Source: Burkholderiales bacterium (GTDB taxonomy: Bacteria > Pseudomonadota > Gammaproteobacteria > Burkholderiales > Burkholderiaceae_C). Taken from it: a stretch of DNA of 47,089 nucleotides. The first letter of the stretch is position 1. Each line of letters begins with the position of its first letter. A program made the translations under genes and the position numbers. This document shows, piece after piece, positions 17,643 through 24,316 of the stretch. The stretch is taken from NCBI GenBank assembly GCA_028868895.1, contig JAGWTP010000018.1, forward strand, positions 1 to 47,089, in the 5' to 3' direction. The notes under the pieces are model-generated. The model made no database searches and had not been told where the DNA came from. It was given only the letters and a program-made list of their open reading frames with translations.

Positions 17643-18218
17643 ATGGCCGACGACAAGCACCTGGCGACCCTGCGCGACTACTACAAGCGGGTCGGCGCCT
17701 TCCCCTCGATACCTCGGCTGTGCGAGGTCGTGGGCCTGTCCTCGACCTCCAGCGTCTTCGCGCTCATCGGGCGCCTGAGCTCCGCCGGCTACGTCGAGCG
17801 CATCGACGGTCGGGTGGTGCCGACCAAGAAGTTCTTCGCTCGGCCCCTCCTGGGCTCCGTGCGTGCGGGCCTGCCGCAGCCGGCTGACCAGTCCGAGCCG
17901 GAGGTCCTGACCCTGGACGACTTCCTCATCGACGCTCCAAACCGGACGTCACTGCACAAGGTGCGCGGCGACAGCATGCGAGATGTCGGCATCCTCGACG
18001 GAGACCTGGTCGCGGTCGAGCACAACGCGCCGTCGGCCCCGGGCGACATCGTCGTGGCGGTCGTGGACGGCGAGCTCACCGTGAAGACGCTTCGGCGCGA
18101 CGCCGACGAGAAGTTCTACCTGGAAGCCGCCAACCCGGCGTACGAGCCCATCCGGCCCAAGACCAGCCTGGAAATCCTGGGCGTGGTCGTGAGCGTCTGT
18201 CGACGTGTACGGAGGTGA
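17643..18218 (+). CDS. LexA-like self-cleaving repressor (S24 peptidase family)
   Basis: This 191-residue protein has a winged-helix N-terminal domain (residues 1–62: LRDYYKRVGAFPSIPRLCEV, then SSVFALIGRLSSAGYVERID) and an S24 protease domain. It has the Ala75–Gly76 cleavage bond (GSVRAGLP), the catalytic Ser111 (VRGDSMRDVGILDGD) and Lys148 (ELTVKTLRR), so RecA-stimulated self-cleavage should be possible. Its length is close to LexA, but the DNA-binding domain is distinct, and its putative operator (CATCGAA-N6-TTCGATG) is not the usual proteobacterial SOS box. The best reading is a private repressor of the mobile element that releases its genes upon DNA damage. No clear Shine-Dalgarno is seen before the ATG at 17643. 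Confidence 0.88.
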   Translation: MADDKHLATLRDYYKRVGAFPSIPRLCEVVGLSSTSSVFALIGRLSSAGYVERIDGRVVPTKKFFARPLLGSVRAGLPQPADQSEPEVLTLDDFLIDAPNRTSLHKVRGDSMRDVGILDGDLVAVEHNAPSAPGDIVVAVVDGELTVKTLRRDADEKFYLEAANPAYEPIRPKTSLEILGVVVSVCRRVRR

Positions 18219-18304
18219 GCACCTGAACACCTCCCGCCAGTCGAGCTAGCAGTCCTCCCGTTCCCGCGTCGCGAGCCCAACGGGCCCGCCGGGCACCGCT
18301 TTGC

Positions 18305-18562
18305 CTATCGGGCCGTGGCTCGAAGCCGGGCGGGCGCCTTGGTGACCTCCAGCTTCGGGGTTCCGAACGCCTCCAGGAGCAGGGTGAGGAAACCCGCATC
18401 GAAGCCGCCGCGGTTGATGCGGTTGGCCAGTACCCGGTCGTCGATGTCCACGCCCAGCCTGGCCAACCGCGCAGCGAGTTCCTTGTACGACAGGCCCTGC
18501 GCGTCGCGCAGCTCCTTGACGAGGTCGCGGACACGGGCCTGAGCTTCGGCTTCAGCGTCCAC
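18305..18562 (-). CDS. Small DUF6471-type helix-turn-helix protein
   Basis: This 85-residue protein starts at GTG 18562. The core LSYKELAARLARLGVDIDDR then VLANRINRGGFDAGFLTLLL is a Cro/DUF6471-like HTH: a helix, a turn at Gly-Val, and a recognition segment with NRINRG. The C-terminal tail (TKAPARLRATAR) is basic. It is divergent from the transposase operon and convergent with the LexA-like gene, and the 143-bp region upstream of it contains two half-sites of the element's repressor. It could be a second regulator or an accessory protein of the element. Start codon and ribosome-binding site are weak. Confidence 0.65.
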   Translation of the reverse strand: MDAEAEAQARVRDLVKELRDAQGLSYKELAARLARLGVDIDDRVLANRINRGGFDAGFLTLLLEAFGTPKLEVTKAPARLRATAR

Positions 18563-18578
18563 GGCTCGGTCAGGCTTT

Positions 18579-18645
18579 CATCGAAGGTGATGTATCACTT
18601 TAGCTGGCGGGACAAGGCATAAACAGTTGCTCATCACTTTCGATG
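18579..18645. promoter_or_regulatory. Divergent control region with inverted repressor half-sites
   Basis: CATCGAAGGTGATG (18579–18592) and CATCACTTTCGATG (18632–18645) form a 14-bp inverted pair with one mismatch. Both contain the CATCGAA half-site seen at the LexA-like gene's promoter. GTGATGTATCAC (18587–18598) is itself a palindrome. For the plus-strand operon a weak promoter TTGCTC (18627–18632) with CATAAA (18651–18656) would have the second arm between -35 and -10, a classical repressing position. Confidence 0.65.
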
Positions 18646-18705
18646 AATTGCATAAAGGAAGGTCGGAAGGAGTCCTAGACGTCGAACAGGTCACCGAGAA
18701 AGTCT

Positions 18706-19005
18706 ATGAAGGTCGAAGTCCAACCCATCTACGAAAAGGGCAAATCCGCCCGAGCCCGCGAGCGCGTCGCCATGGCCAAGTACCGCGGCATATTGCGCGT
18801 GCGCGAGGAGCGAGTGCACGAGCTCGGCCGCATCGCCACGGTCGCGGCACTTCTGTCGGCGGTCGAGGGCACGGAGACGCCCGTGCTCCCCGAGCTTCAC
18901 GACGCATGCCTGGTCTACGTCAACGGCGCCCAGCTGCGCATTCGCGGCTTCGAACGCGTTGGTGACGCCAACTACGGCCAGACCTGGGACGTGAAGGCCG
19001 TCTGA
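18706..19005 (+). CDS. Unknown protein, first gene of the transposase operon
   Basis: This 99-residue soluble protein has a basic N-terminus (YEKGKSARARERVAMAKYRG), a helix (VHELGRIATVAALLSAV) and a beta-rich end (ACLVYVNGAQLRIRGFERVG, YGQTWDVKAV). I recognise no family. GAGAAAG precedes the ATG at a usable distance. Its stop overlaps the next start as TGATG, and the third gene of the chain is the transposase, so it is probably an accessory or regulatory protein of transposition. That role is inference from gene order only. Confidence 0.65.
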   Translation: MKVEVQPIYEKGKSARARERVAMAKYRGILRVREERVHELGRIATVAALLSAVEGTETPVLPELHDACLVYVNGAQLRIRGFERVGDANYGQTWDVKAV

Positions 19006-19733
19006 TGCTCAAGCTCACCCTTCACACCTGCGCTCCGCGCAATGTCTGCGCGCAGAACCGCATCGGCAGCCTCGATGTCGCCTACGAGAAGTTGGCCGCG
19101 CGCGCCGACTACAAGGCCGTCATGTGGACGGCTGGCCTGGGCGAACAGACGCCGGTGAAGCTGGAGAACTACCCGCGCTGGTCCGCCAGCATCTGGGACC
19201 TGATAGTGCGCGTCATCTGCTTGTGCATGAACCGCAAGGAAGCCATTTGGCCCGTGGACATTCCTAACCGGCGCGCCGGCGCTTACGCCCAGCACTTGAC
19301 CGCAATCGTCGAACACTGGCCCGACGGCTTCGACACGCGCCGCGCCGTTGTTGGGACCGCTCACGTCCAGATGTGTGCGACCAAGCGCAATTACCGCGCA
19401 ACCTTCCAGGACGACATCCTCGGCGAGCAGACCACCGACGTCTTTCGTCACACGCCCGAGGTGCTGAACGCCTGGGACTTGCTGTCTCGCGCGTACGGAT
19501 GCGCTGCGACGGGCTTGCCGGAACTCCCCATTCGACCAGAGCTGTATAAGCCCATTCCCGTGGCGATGGGCGCCGGCTCCTACGTCAACCTCGACACGGT
19601 CAGCGAACCCGCACGCACCGGGTGCTACCGCTGGTTGGACAAGGAAGGCGTCGAGACCGTCGAGGTGCCCGACATCGAAGGCCCCTGCGTCACCGAACAG
19701 CAGTTTGTGACCTTCCTGCAGAAGGCGATTTGA
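19005..19733 (+). CDS. Unknown protein, second gene of the transposase operon
   Basis: This 242-residue protein begins MLKLTLHTCAPRNVCAQNRI. It is Cys/Trp-rich for its size (several isolated Cys, MWTAGLGEQ, WDLIVRVICLCMNRKEAIWP, YRWLDKEG) but shows no regular metal motif, signal or membrane segment. It appears globular with alternating strands and helices. Family not recognised. It is translationally coupled at both ends: TGATG overlap upstream and 1 bp between its stop and the transposase ATG. Such tight packing suggests a fixed stoichiometric partner of the transposase rather than unrelated cargo. Confidence 0.65.
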   Translation: MLKLTLHTCAPRNVCAQNRIGSLDVAYEKLAARADYKAVMWTAGLGEQTPVKLENYPRWSASIWDLIVRVICLCMNRKEAIWPVDIPNRRAGAYAQHLTAIVEHWPDGFDTRRAVVGTAHVQMCATKRNYRATFQDDILGEQTTDVFRHTPEVLNAWDLLSRAYGCAATGLPELPIRPELYKPIPVAMGAGSYVNLDTVSEPARTGCYRWLDKEGVETVEVPDIEGPCVTEQQFVTFLQKAI

Positions 19734-19734
19734 C

Positions 19735-21024
19735 ATGGCCGCAGCCAGCGCACCCACCGAGGTCAAGAGACACTTGCCGAAGCGGAACTCGATTCATCGG
19801 CCGAGTTCGGACGCCAGCCGCTTCCACATGTCGAAGGCTGCCGTTGACCGCAGCGTCGAAGACGTAGCCAAGTGGACGGACCTGCAATGTGTGAAGCACC
19901 TGGCGAACGTCCGCTGGGGTAGCTTCAAGGTGATTGGCTGCCCGCATTGCAACGCCCACGACGAGCACTACTGGAGCTCGAAGGAGCTGCGTTGGAAGTG
20001 CCGTGGTTGTGGCAAGCGGTTCAGTGTGACCTCGAACACCGTGTTTGCGTATCGCAAGCTGCCCTTGCAAAAGCTACTCGCCGCGCTCCACCTGTGGGCC
20101 TCCGGCGCTGCCGGCCAGCCTGCGCTCGAGCTGCGTCGCATGCTCAACCTCGGCGGCTACAACACGGCGTTCACCTTGGTGTCGAAGCTGCGCGAGGGCC
20201 TGCTGCGCGGCTTCCACACGGGCCTGGTCAGCGGTGTCGTCGAGATGGACGGAGCGCACGCATCGGGTCGCCGTGCCAGCGAGAAACGCGGCCGGCCGCT
20301 GACGTTCAAGGTGAACGACCCGGAAGAAGCGCAGAAGGATGCGCTGCTGACGTCGTCGGCGCGCAGCAAGAAGCGCCGGGAGGAAAAGGTCGCTGCCCTC
20401 GCTGCTGGGGGCAACGTCCACCCGGAGCACGGCACCGTGTTCCCAGCGTCTCGCCGTATCGCCTTCACTCTGCGCCGGCGTTCAGGGGCCAAGGGGAAGG
20501 GAGCGGTGGTGACACGGGTCGGCATAGGCCTGGCCGAAACGCCCGACGTGGCCCAGGCGCTCGTGGACGCCTACGTGGCCAAGCCCGAGTCCATCCTCGC
20601 GACCGACACCGGCACCGCGTTCAAGGCCGTGGGCAAGGAGTTCCAGCTGCACTTGGCCGTGAACCACAGCGACACGCTGGTCGGTCCGAACGGCGAGCAC
20701 GTCAACAACTCCGAGGGGTTTACCGCGCGGCAGGACCGCTCGGAGAAGGGCGTGTACCTGAACATCGAGCCGAAGTATCTGATGGACTACGTGGTGGAGA
20801 CGGCGTTCCGAGAGGACCACCGGCGTGTAGCGCCTGGGCGGCAGGCTGACCGGGCGCTGCACTTCGCCTTGAACATCGGCCGGTCGCAATACTGGACCAA
20901 CTTCACGCACGGGCGTCACCGCGACTTCGAAATCCTGCGACCCGAGAACCGGCCGGCGAAGGCCAGCGGGCCGGCGAAGGGCCGGTCGCCGGTGGCGGCT
21001 CAGAACGGCCGAGCGCCGCGATAG
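19735..21024 (+). CDS. IS1595/ISXO2-type DDE transposase
   Basis: This 429-residue transposase has an N-terminal zinc ribbon (Cys69xxCys72 and Cys89xxCys92) and a DDE core: Asp172 (GVVEMDGAHASG), Asp291 (LATDTGTAF) and the Asn/Glu part at NNSEGF (324–329), followed by the conserved YLMDYVVETAFREDHRR. All key residues are present, so it should be active. It is longer than most IS1595 transposases and has a Lys/Arg-rich insert (190–225) and a basic tail. No TIRs lie next to it, so it is not a self-contained insertion sequence. It is the third gene of an operon, and the nearest convincing TIRs are the ends of the 12.2-kb element, which it may mobilise. Confidence 0.85.
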   Translation: MAAASAPTEVKRHLPKRNSIHRPSSDASRFHMSKAAVDRSVEDVAKWTDLQCVKHLANVRWGSFKVIGCPHCNAHDEHYWSSKELRWKCRGCGKRFSVTSNTVFAYRKLPLQKLLAALHLWASGAAGQPALELRRMLNLGGYNTAFTLVSKLREGLLRGFHTGLVSGVVEMDGAHASGRRASEKRGRPLTFKVNDPEEAQKDALLTSSARSKKRREEKVAALAAGGNVHPEHGTVFPASRRIAFTLRRRSGAKGKGAVVTRVGIGLAETPDVAQALVDAYVAKPESILATDTGTAFKAVGKEFQLHLAVNHSDTLVGPNGEHVNNSEGFTARQDRSEKGVYLNIEPKYLMDYVVETAFREDHRRVAPGRQADRALHFALNIGRSQYWTNFTHGRHRDFEILRPENRPAKASGPAKGRSPVAAQNGRAPR

Positions 21025-21035
21025 GGGGAATGGGC

Positions 21036-21575
21036 ATGTCGACTGCGTTGAACGTCATCTACCTGGGCATATCGGGTGTCTTGCATCCGAGCCGCTCGCT
21101 CTACGAGCTTATCGAAGGACACTCGCCGGAGAGCGACGGTCATCGCCTGTACGAAGCCGTGCCCGTGTTGGATAACCTGTTGAGCGGCTGGCCAGACGCG
21201 CGCATCGTCTTGACGTCGACGCAGCCCTGGGCGAAGGGACTCCCCGCCGTGCTGAATGAGCTCGGGCCTGGGCTTGCCTCTCGAGTCATCGGATTCACCT
21301 ACGAGGACCTCACTACCAAGCTGCGGCGCGGCCGCCGGCAACTGCCGCTGAGCGACGAGGACTACTGGCGCCTGTTGAAGTCAGAAATCGTGCGGCTGCA
21401 CGTCGAGTGGTTGCGGCCGGCGGCATAGATTGCGGTCGATGACGAGACCATCCTGTGGACGGAGCACGAGCGGCTGCAGCACCTGGTCGCGGTGGATGGC
21501 TGCAAGGGGCTGTTGGACTCCGCGGCGCAGGACCGGCTGTTGACGGTGCTGGCGGGGAACTTTGGGGCGCCCTAG
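21036..21575 (+). pseudogene. HAD-like phosphatase-fold gene interrupted by an in-frame TAG
   Basis: The frame reads as a HAD_SAK-type protein: IYLGISGVLHP (motif I position, where active members have DxDGVLHP), VLTSTQPW (motif II) and then IAVDDE (motif IV). The last piece lies after an amber codon at 21426–21428 in the context RPAA-stop-IAVDDE. Relatives have Trp at that place, so one G-to-A change (TGG to TAG) explains it. After the amber the frame stays open to TAG at 21573–21575. Both motif I aspartates are also missing, so the product would be catalytically dead even if read through. The ATG at 21036 has GGGGG seven bases upstream and lies 11 bp after the transposase stop. A 130-residue truncated product remains possible. 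Confidence 0.7.
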
Positions 21576-21606
21576 TTCGTGCGCGGTGGATTGCCGGCAC
21601 CCGTGC

Positions 21607-22260
21607 TTACCGGGGGAGTACCTCGACCACCTCAGGTTCATCTTGATTGACGTTGCCCCAGTACGTATGCGCGCAAACCTCTCGGCCGGTAGCAGTGTGG
21701 ATTGCCAGTGCCAGTCGGCTGGACCTCTTCCAGAATCTGACCCGGCCCGGCATTCCGTTCCACCAGCGCAGCGTGAGTTCAACAATTTCGCCGGGCTTCC
21801 AAACTATCCCGTCGACTGGACCTGACCGGCCGCTTGTGGGAGCCATGCCAAAGTAGACTTCAACGGACTCTCCCGGTGCCAAGACCAAACCCACGTCCTT
21901 GGTGGTAAACATGAGCCCGCGCACGCTTGCCCACTGCGCTAGCGGCCGGATTCGAAGTTTTTCGGCAAGCCAGCGGAGCCCCACGTAGGGGGGCGACTGC
22001 GTTTGCGCCCACCATTCGGTCATATGACTTTCGCGCGACCGATTTCGCTGGAGCACATCCCAGGGCACGGAGAGCTGCAAGCCATATGCCGCTTCCTTGC
22101 CGGCGTTTTGAATGTGGAGGTTGAAACCCCACACCACACCTGTGCCAGTGCCATGCACCACCAGTCGGGGAATAAGCCCGGCGCTGTCGCCGGATGACAG
22201 CTTCGCCAGGAGGTCACCGCTCAGCTTCACGACTGCGCCAGAAATCGGTTCGGGCCCCAT
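21607..22260 (-). CDS. Unknown beta-rich protein
   Basis: This 217-residue protein starts at ATG 22260, where GGAGG lies six bases upstream; the ATG at 22266 would be too close. The sequence is rich in strands and aromatic residues: RLVVHGTGTGVVWGFNLHIQ followed by NAG, DVGLVLAPGESVEVYFGMAP, and GEIVELTLRWWNGMPGRVRF. This is the style of an immunoglobulin-like or carbohydrate-binding beta sandwich. There is no signal peptide, so it is probably cytoplasmic. Family not recognised. It is the last of three minus-strand genes that read inward from the right end of the element. Confidence 0.7.
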   Translation of the reverse strand: MGPEPISGAVVKLSGDLLAKLSSGDSAGLIPRLVVHGTGTGVVWGFNLHIQNAGKEAAYGLQLSVPWDVLQRNRSRESHMTEWWAQTQSPPYVGLRWLAEKLRIRPLAQWASVRGLMFTTKDVGLVLAPGESVEVYFGMAPTSGRSGPVDGIVWKPGEIVELTLRWWNGMPGRVRFWKRSSRLALAIHTATGREVCAHTYWGNVNQDEPEVVEVLPR

Positions 22261-22320
22261 TAGCATCCTCCGTGTTGTACCGAAGGGTTTAGGCGCCGGC
22301 GTTTAGCCTTGATGGGGGGA

Positions 22321-22827
22321 TTAGAGGTCCGCTAACGTCGCCACAGCAGCAGATTGCTTCCAGCACCACCTCCCAAACTCCACCGTCCACGCGCTCGGGT
22401 CCTGCTCCCTCTCCACGAGCCCCTGGCCGAGCATGTGCCGCAACCGGCGAGCGACGACGTTCTTCCGCCACCGGCTGAGCTCTTGGGGCGTCTCGAACTT
22501 GAGGCCGAACTCTGCGCACAGCAGCACGAGCAGCAGCTCCGTCGACACGTAGTGCGGCGCCTGAGCCTTCAGGATGCGCGCGATGGCCGCTGTGAGCCCA
22601 CCGCGTTGCCCGTAGTTCGGTCGGTGTCCGTTGACCGGCTGAACGTCCGCCGGCCAGATGGTTGGGTCGTAGATGGTCATCGTGCGGTCCAGGGCCGCCA
22701 GCTCCTCCCGCAGCTTGTCGGTCCGAGCGCGCAGTGCCACCTGCACGCGCTCGCTCTCCGCCAGGTGGTGCGCCACCCGCGCCCGGGTCTCGGCCAACCA
22801 TTTGAGAGCAGAGGGCGTCGGCTTCAT
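22321..22827 (-). CDS. Unknown protein, tandem paralogue A
   Basis: This 168-residue protein begins MKPTPSALKWLAETRARVAH and ends LADL. The first 50 residues form a coiled coil (AESERVQVALRARTDKLREE), followed by TIYDPTIWPADVQPVNGHRP and a helical, winged-helix-like half (GGLTAAIARILKAQAPHYVS, RRLRHMLGQGLVERE). It has the same length and layout as the next gene upstream (22850–23356), with matching ends and a matching YD...P...PV.G...YG.RG centre, so the pair arose by tandem duplication. The C-terminal half could bind DNA. Function unknown. Confidence 0.7.
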   Translation of the reverse strand: MKPTPSALKWLAETRARVAHHLAESERVQVALRARTDKLREELAALDRTMTIYDPTIWPADVQPVNGHRPNYGQRGGLTAAIARILKAQAPHYVSTELLLVLLCAEFGLKFETPQELSRWRKNVVARRLRHMLGQGLVEREQDPSAWTVEFGRWCWKQSAAVATLADL

Positions 22828-22849
22828 GTCGCCGGCGCCACGGGGGCGG

Positions 22850-23356
22850 CTACAGGTCGGCGAGACTGGTGGCCTCCGGCTGCCTCAGGCGCCAGTAGCC
22901 ATGCTTGCCGGTGCGTTCGTTCGCGTCGTGGCGTCGTTCGGCAGTACCGTCGTTGGCGAGTCGTTGAAGCGCCTTGCGGAAGGAAAACCGATGCCACTGC
23001 GTCCGGTGTGCGGCGGACTCGAAGTCGAGGCCAACCTTGGCAATGAGCGCTCGCTCGATGTTCTCGCTGGAGACCCAATCGGCGCCAGCGTGGGTTTGGA
23101 GAACATCCATCAGCGCCTGGCGCAGCGCTCCGCGTTTGCCACACTTGCCTGGCCAACCCGCCACCGGCGCGATGCGCGTTGGGTCGAGCCTGTCGTCGTA
23201 GACCTTGATGGTCTCGTCCAGTGCCGCAAGCTGGCTCTGGAGCTTCTGATGCCGCTCGGTCAGTTCCGCGACCATACGGCCGGTTTGAAGAGCGTCGTTT
23301 GCAAGTCGGGCTCGCTTCTCGGCGAGCCACTTCAGGGCTGAGGGGGTTCCGTTCAC
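22850..23356 (-). CDS. Unknown protein, tandem paralogue B
   Basis: This 168-residue protein starts at GTG 23356. It begins MNGTPSALKWLAEKRARLAN and ends in SLADL, like its neighbour, from which it is separated by 22 bp. It shares the N-terminal coiled coil (TERHQKLQSQLAALDETIKV), the central YDDRLDPTRIAPVAGWPGKC and GKRGALRQALMDVLQT, and the winged-helix-like end (FRKALQRLANDGTAERR). It is the first gene inward from the right terminal repeat and is probably expressed from a promoter in the right end, where CAATATAG on the minus strand is a candidate -10. Confidence 0.7.
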   Translation of the reverse strand: MNGTPSALKWLAEKRARLANDALQTGRMVAELTERHQKLQSQLAALDETIKVYDDRLDPTRIAPVAGWPGKCGKRGALRQALMDVLQTHAGADWVSSENIERALIAKVGLDFESAAHRTQWHRFSFRKALQRLANDGTAERRHDANERTGKHGYWRLRQPEATSLADL

Positions 23357-23413
23357 TTCGAGGTCTCATGCAAGCCAGGGTAGACCTGTGAAGAGACCCC
23401 CTCGAAGGCCGGC

Positions 23414-23449
23414 GCCCGGAAAAGGCGCGGCTATATTGCCTTTCCGGGC
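23414..23449. other. Right subterminal hairpin of the element
   Basis: GCCCGGAAAAGGC (23414–23426) pairs with GCCTTTCCGGGC (23438–23449), leaving one bulged A. The loop holds TATATT. It lies 14 bp inside the right terminal repeat. The block 23424–23437 resembles 11330–11343 at the left end. It may be a transposase site, a promoter element for the inward genes, or an insulating hairpin. Confidence 0.5.
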
Positions 23450-23462
23450 TCTGTTACATCAC

Positions 23463-23488
23463 TTGGGCCATCTGCGTAGTAAGACCCC
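23463..23488 (-). repeat. Right terminal inverted repeat of the mobile element
   Basis: On the minus strand it reads GGGGTCTTACTACGCA and onward, 24/26 identical to 11265–11290. It is followed on the plus strand by GCCTGC (23489–23494), the same hexamer that precedes the left repeat. Confidence 0.8.
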
Positions 23489-23516
23489 GCCTGCGCCGCC
23501 CGCCCGCCCGGCCTGA

Positions 23517-24290
23517 CTACGCCAGGCTCAGCCATCCGAACCCGCGCAACGGGTCGGCCACGACGATGTCCTCGGGCGCGCCTCCGTGCACCTGCGCGAG
23601 GGCTGCGCGCGCGAGGTGGGGCGTGTTGTTGCGTTCGCTGAGGTGGGCCGCGACCAGGTGCTTCAAGCCGCCGTGCAGGCATGCCGCGAGGATCTGCGCC
23701 GCGGTGTCGTTCGACAGGTGTCCCAGGCGCCCGCCGATGCGCGCCTTCAATGCGGCGGGGTAGCTCGAGCCCGCCAGCAGCGCCGCATCGTGGTTGCACT
23801 CCAGCAGCAGCGCGTCGCAGCCCTGCAGGTGGGCCAGCAGGTGCGGCGTGATCGTGCCCGCGTCGGTCAGCACCCCGAGGTGGCGGTCACCGTCGGAGCA
23901 ACGCAGCTGCAGCGGTTCGTGGGCGTCGTGAACCACCGTGTAGGGCATCAAGCGCAGACCACCGACATCGATCGCCTGACCGTCGCGCGCGAACTGCAAC
24001 AGCCCCGGCAACGCCGGTTCGCCGATCGCCCGCCAGGTGCCTCGGCTCATCCACAGTGGCAGGCCGTGGCGCCGCGCCAGCGCCAGCGCGCAGCCGACAT
24101 GGTCGCCATGCTCGTGGGTGACGAACACCGCGTCGAGGTCGTCGCTTACCAAGCCGACGCGAGCCAGGCGCGATTCGAACTCGCGCAGAGAAAACCCGCA
24201 ATCGATCAGCAGCCGGCTGGTGGTGCCGCTGCGCGCCTCGACGAGGGTGGCGTTGCCGCCGCTGCCGCTGCCGAGGCTGCAAAAGCGCAT
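23517..24290 (-). CDS. MBL-fold metal-dependent hydrolase (YycJ/WalJ-like)
   Basis: This 257-residue metallo-beta-lactamase-fold protein starts MRFCSLGSGSGGNATLVEAR, the typical opening of the YycJ/WalJ group. It carries the metal motif HEHGDH (His59–His64) and further ligand candidates (YTVVHDAHE; VLTDAG; ECNHD). WalJ-type members are 5'-3' exonucleases or nucleotide hydrolases, but here the substrate is not proven. It follows bamC by 26 bp on the same strand and is the last gene of the methyltransferase–dapA–bamC operon. The mobile element sits only 22 bp beyond its stop, after one copy of GCCTGC. Confidence 0.88.
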   Translation of the reverse strand: MRFCSLGSGSGGNATLVEARSGTTSRLLIDCGFSLREFESRLARVGLVSDDLDAVFVTHEHGDHVGCALALARRHGLPLWMSRGTWRAIGEPALPGLLQFARDGQAIDVGGLRLMPYTVVHDAHEPLQLRCSDGDRHLGVLTDAGTITPHLLAHLQGCDALLLECNHDAALLAGSSYPAALKARIGGRLGHLSNDTAAQILAACLHGGLKHLVAAHLSERNNTPHLARAALAQVHGGAPEDIVVADPLRGFGWLSLA

Positions 24291-24316
24291 CGAGCGCGCC
24301 GGTGCCGTGCTGCCGA

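Larger units (their letters stand above)
11265..23488. mobile_element. 12.2-kb candidate transposon with terminal inverted repeats and an IS1595-like transposase
   Basis: The ends are inverted copies of a 26-bp sequence (GGGGTYTTACTACGCARA then TGGCCCAA), 24/26 identical. The hexamer GCCTGC lies flush outside both ends (11259–11264 and 23489–23494). Removing 11265–23494 rejoins a lipoprotein terminator to the 3' end of a convergent MBL gene and leaves one GCCTGC. Inside are genes typical of mobile cargo: Fic, GNAT, CoiA-like nuclease, a LexA-like repressor and an ISXO2-type transposase. TIRs beginning GG agree with the IS1595 family, but that family usually makes 8-bp target duplications, so the six seen here are a mismatch. 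Which protein moves the element is inferred, not shown. Confidence 0.75.

Noticed and set aside
19735-21024. Stand-alone insertion sequence around the ISXO2-type transposase
   Set aside because: No inverted repeats or target duplication could be seen close to the gene, and it is translationally linked to two upstream genes.
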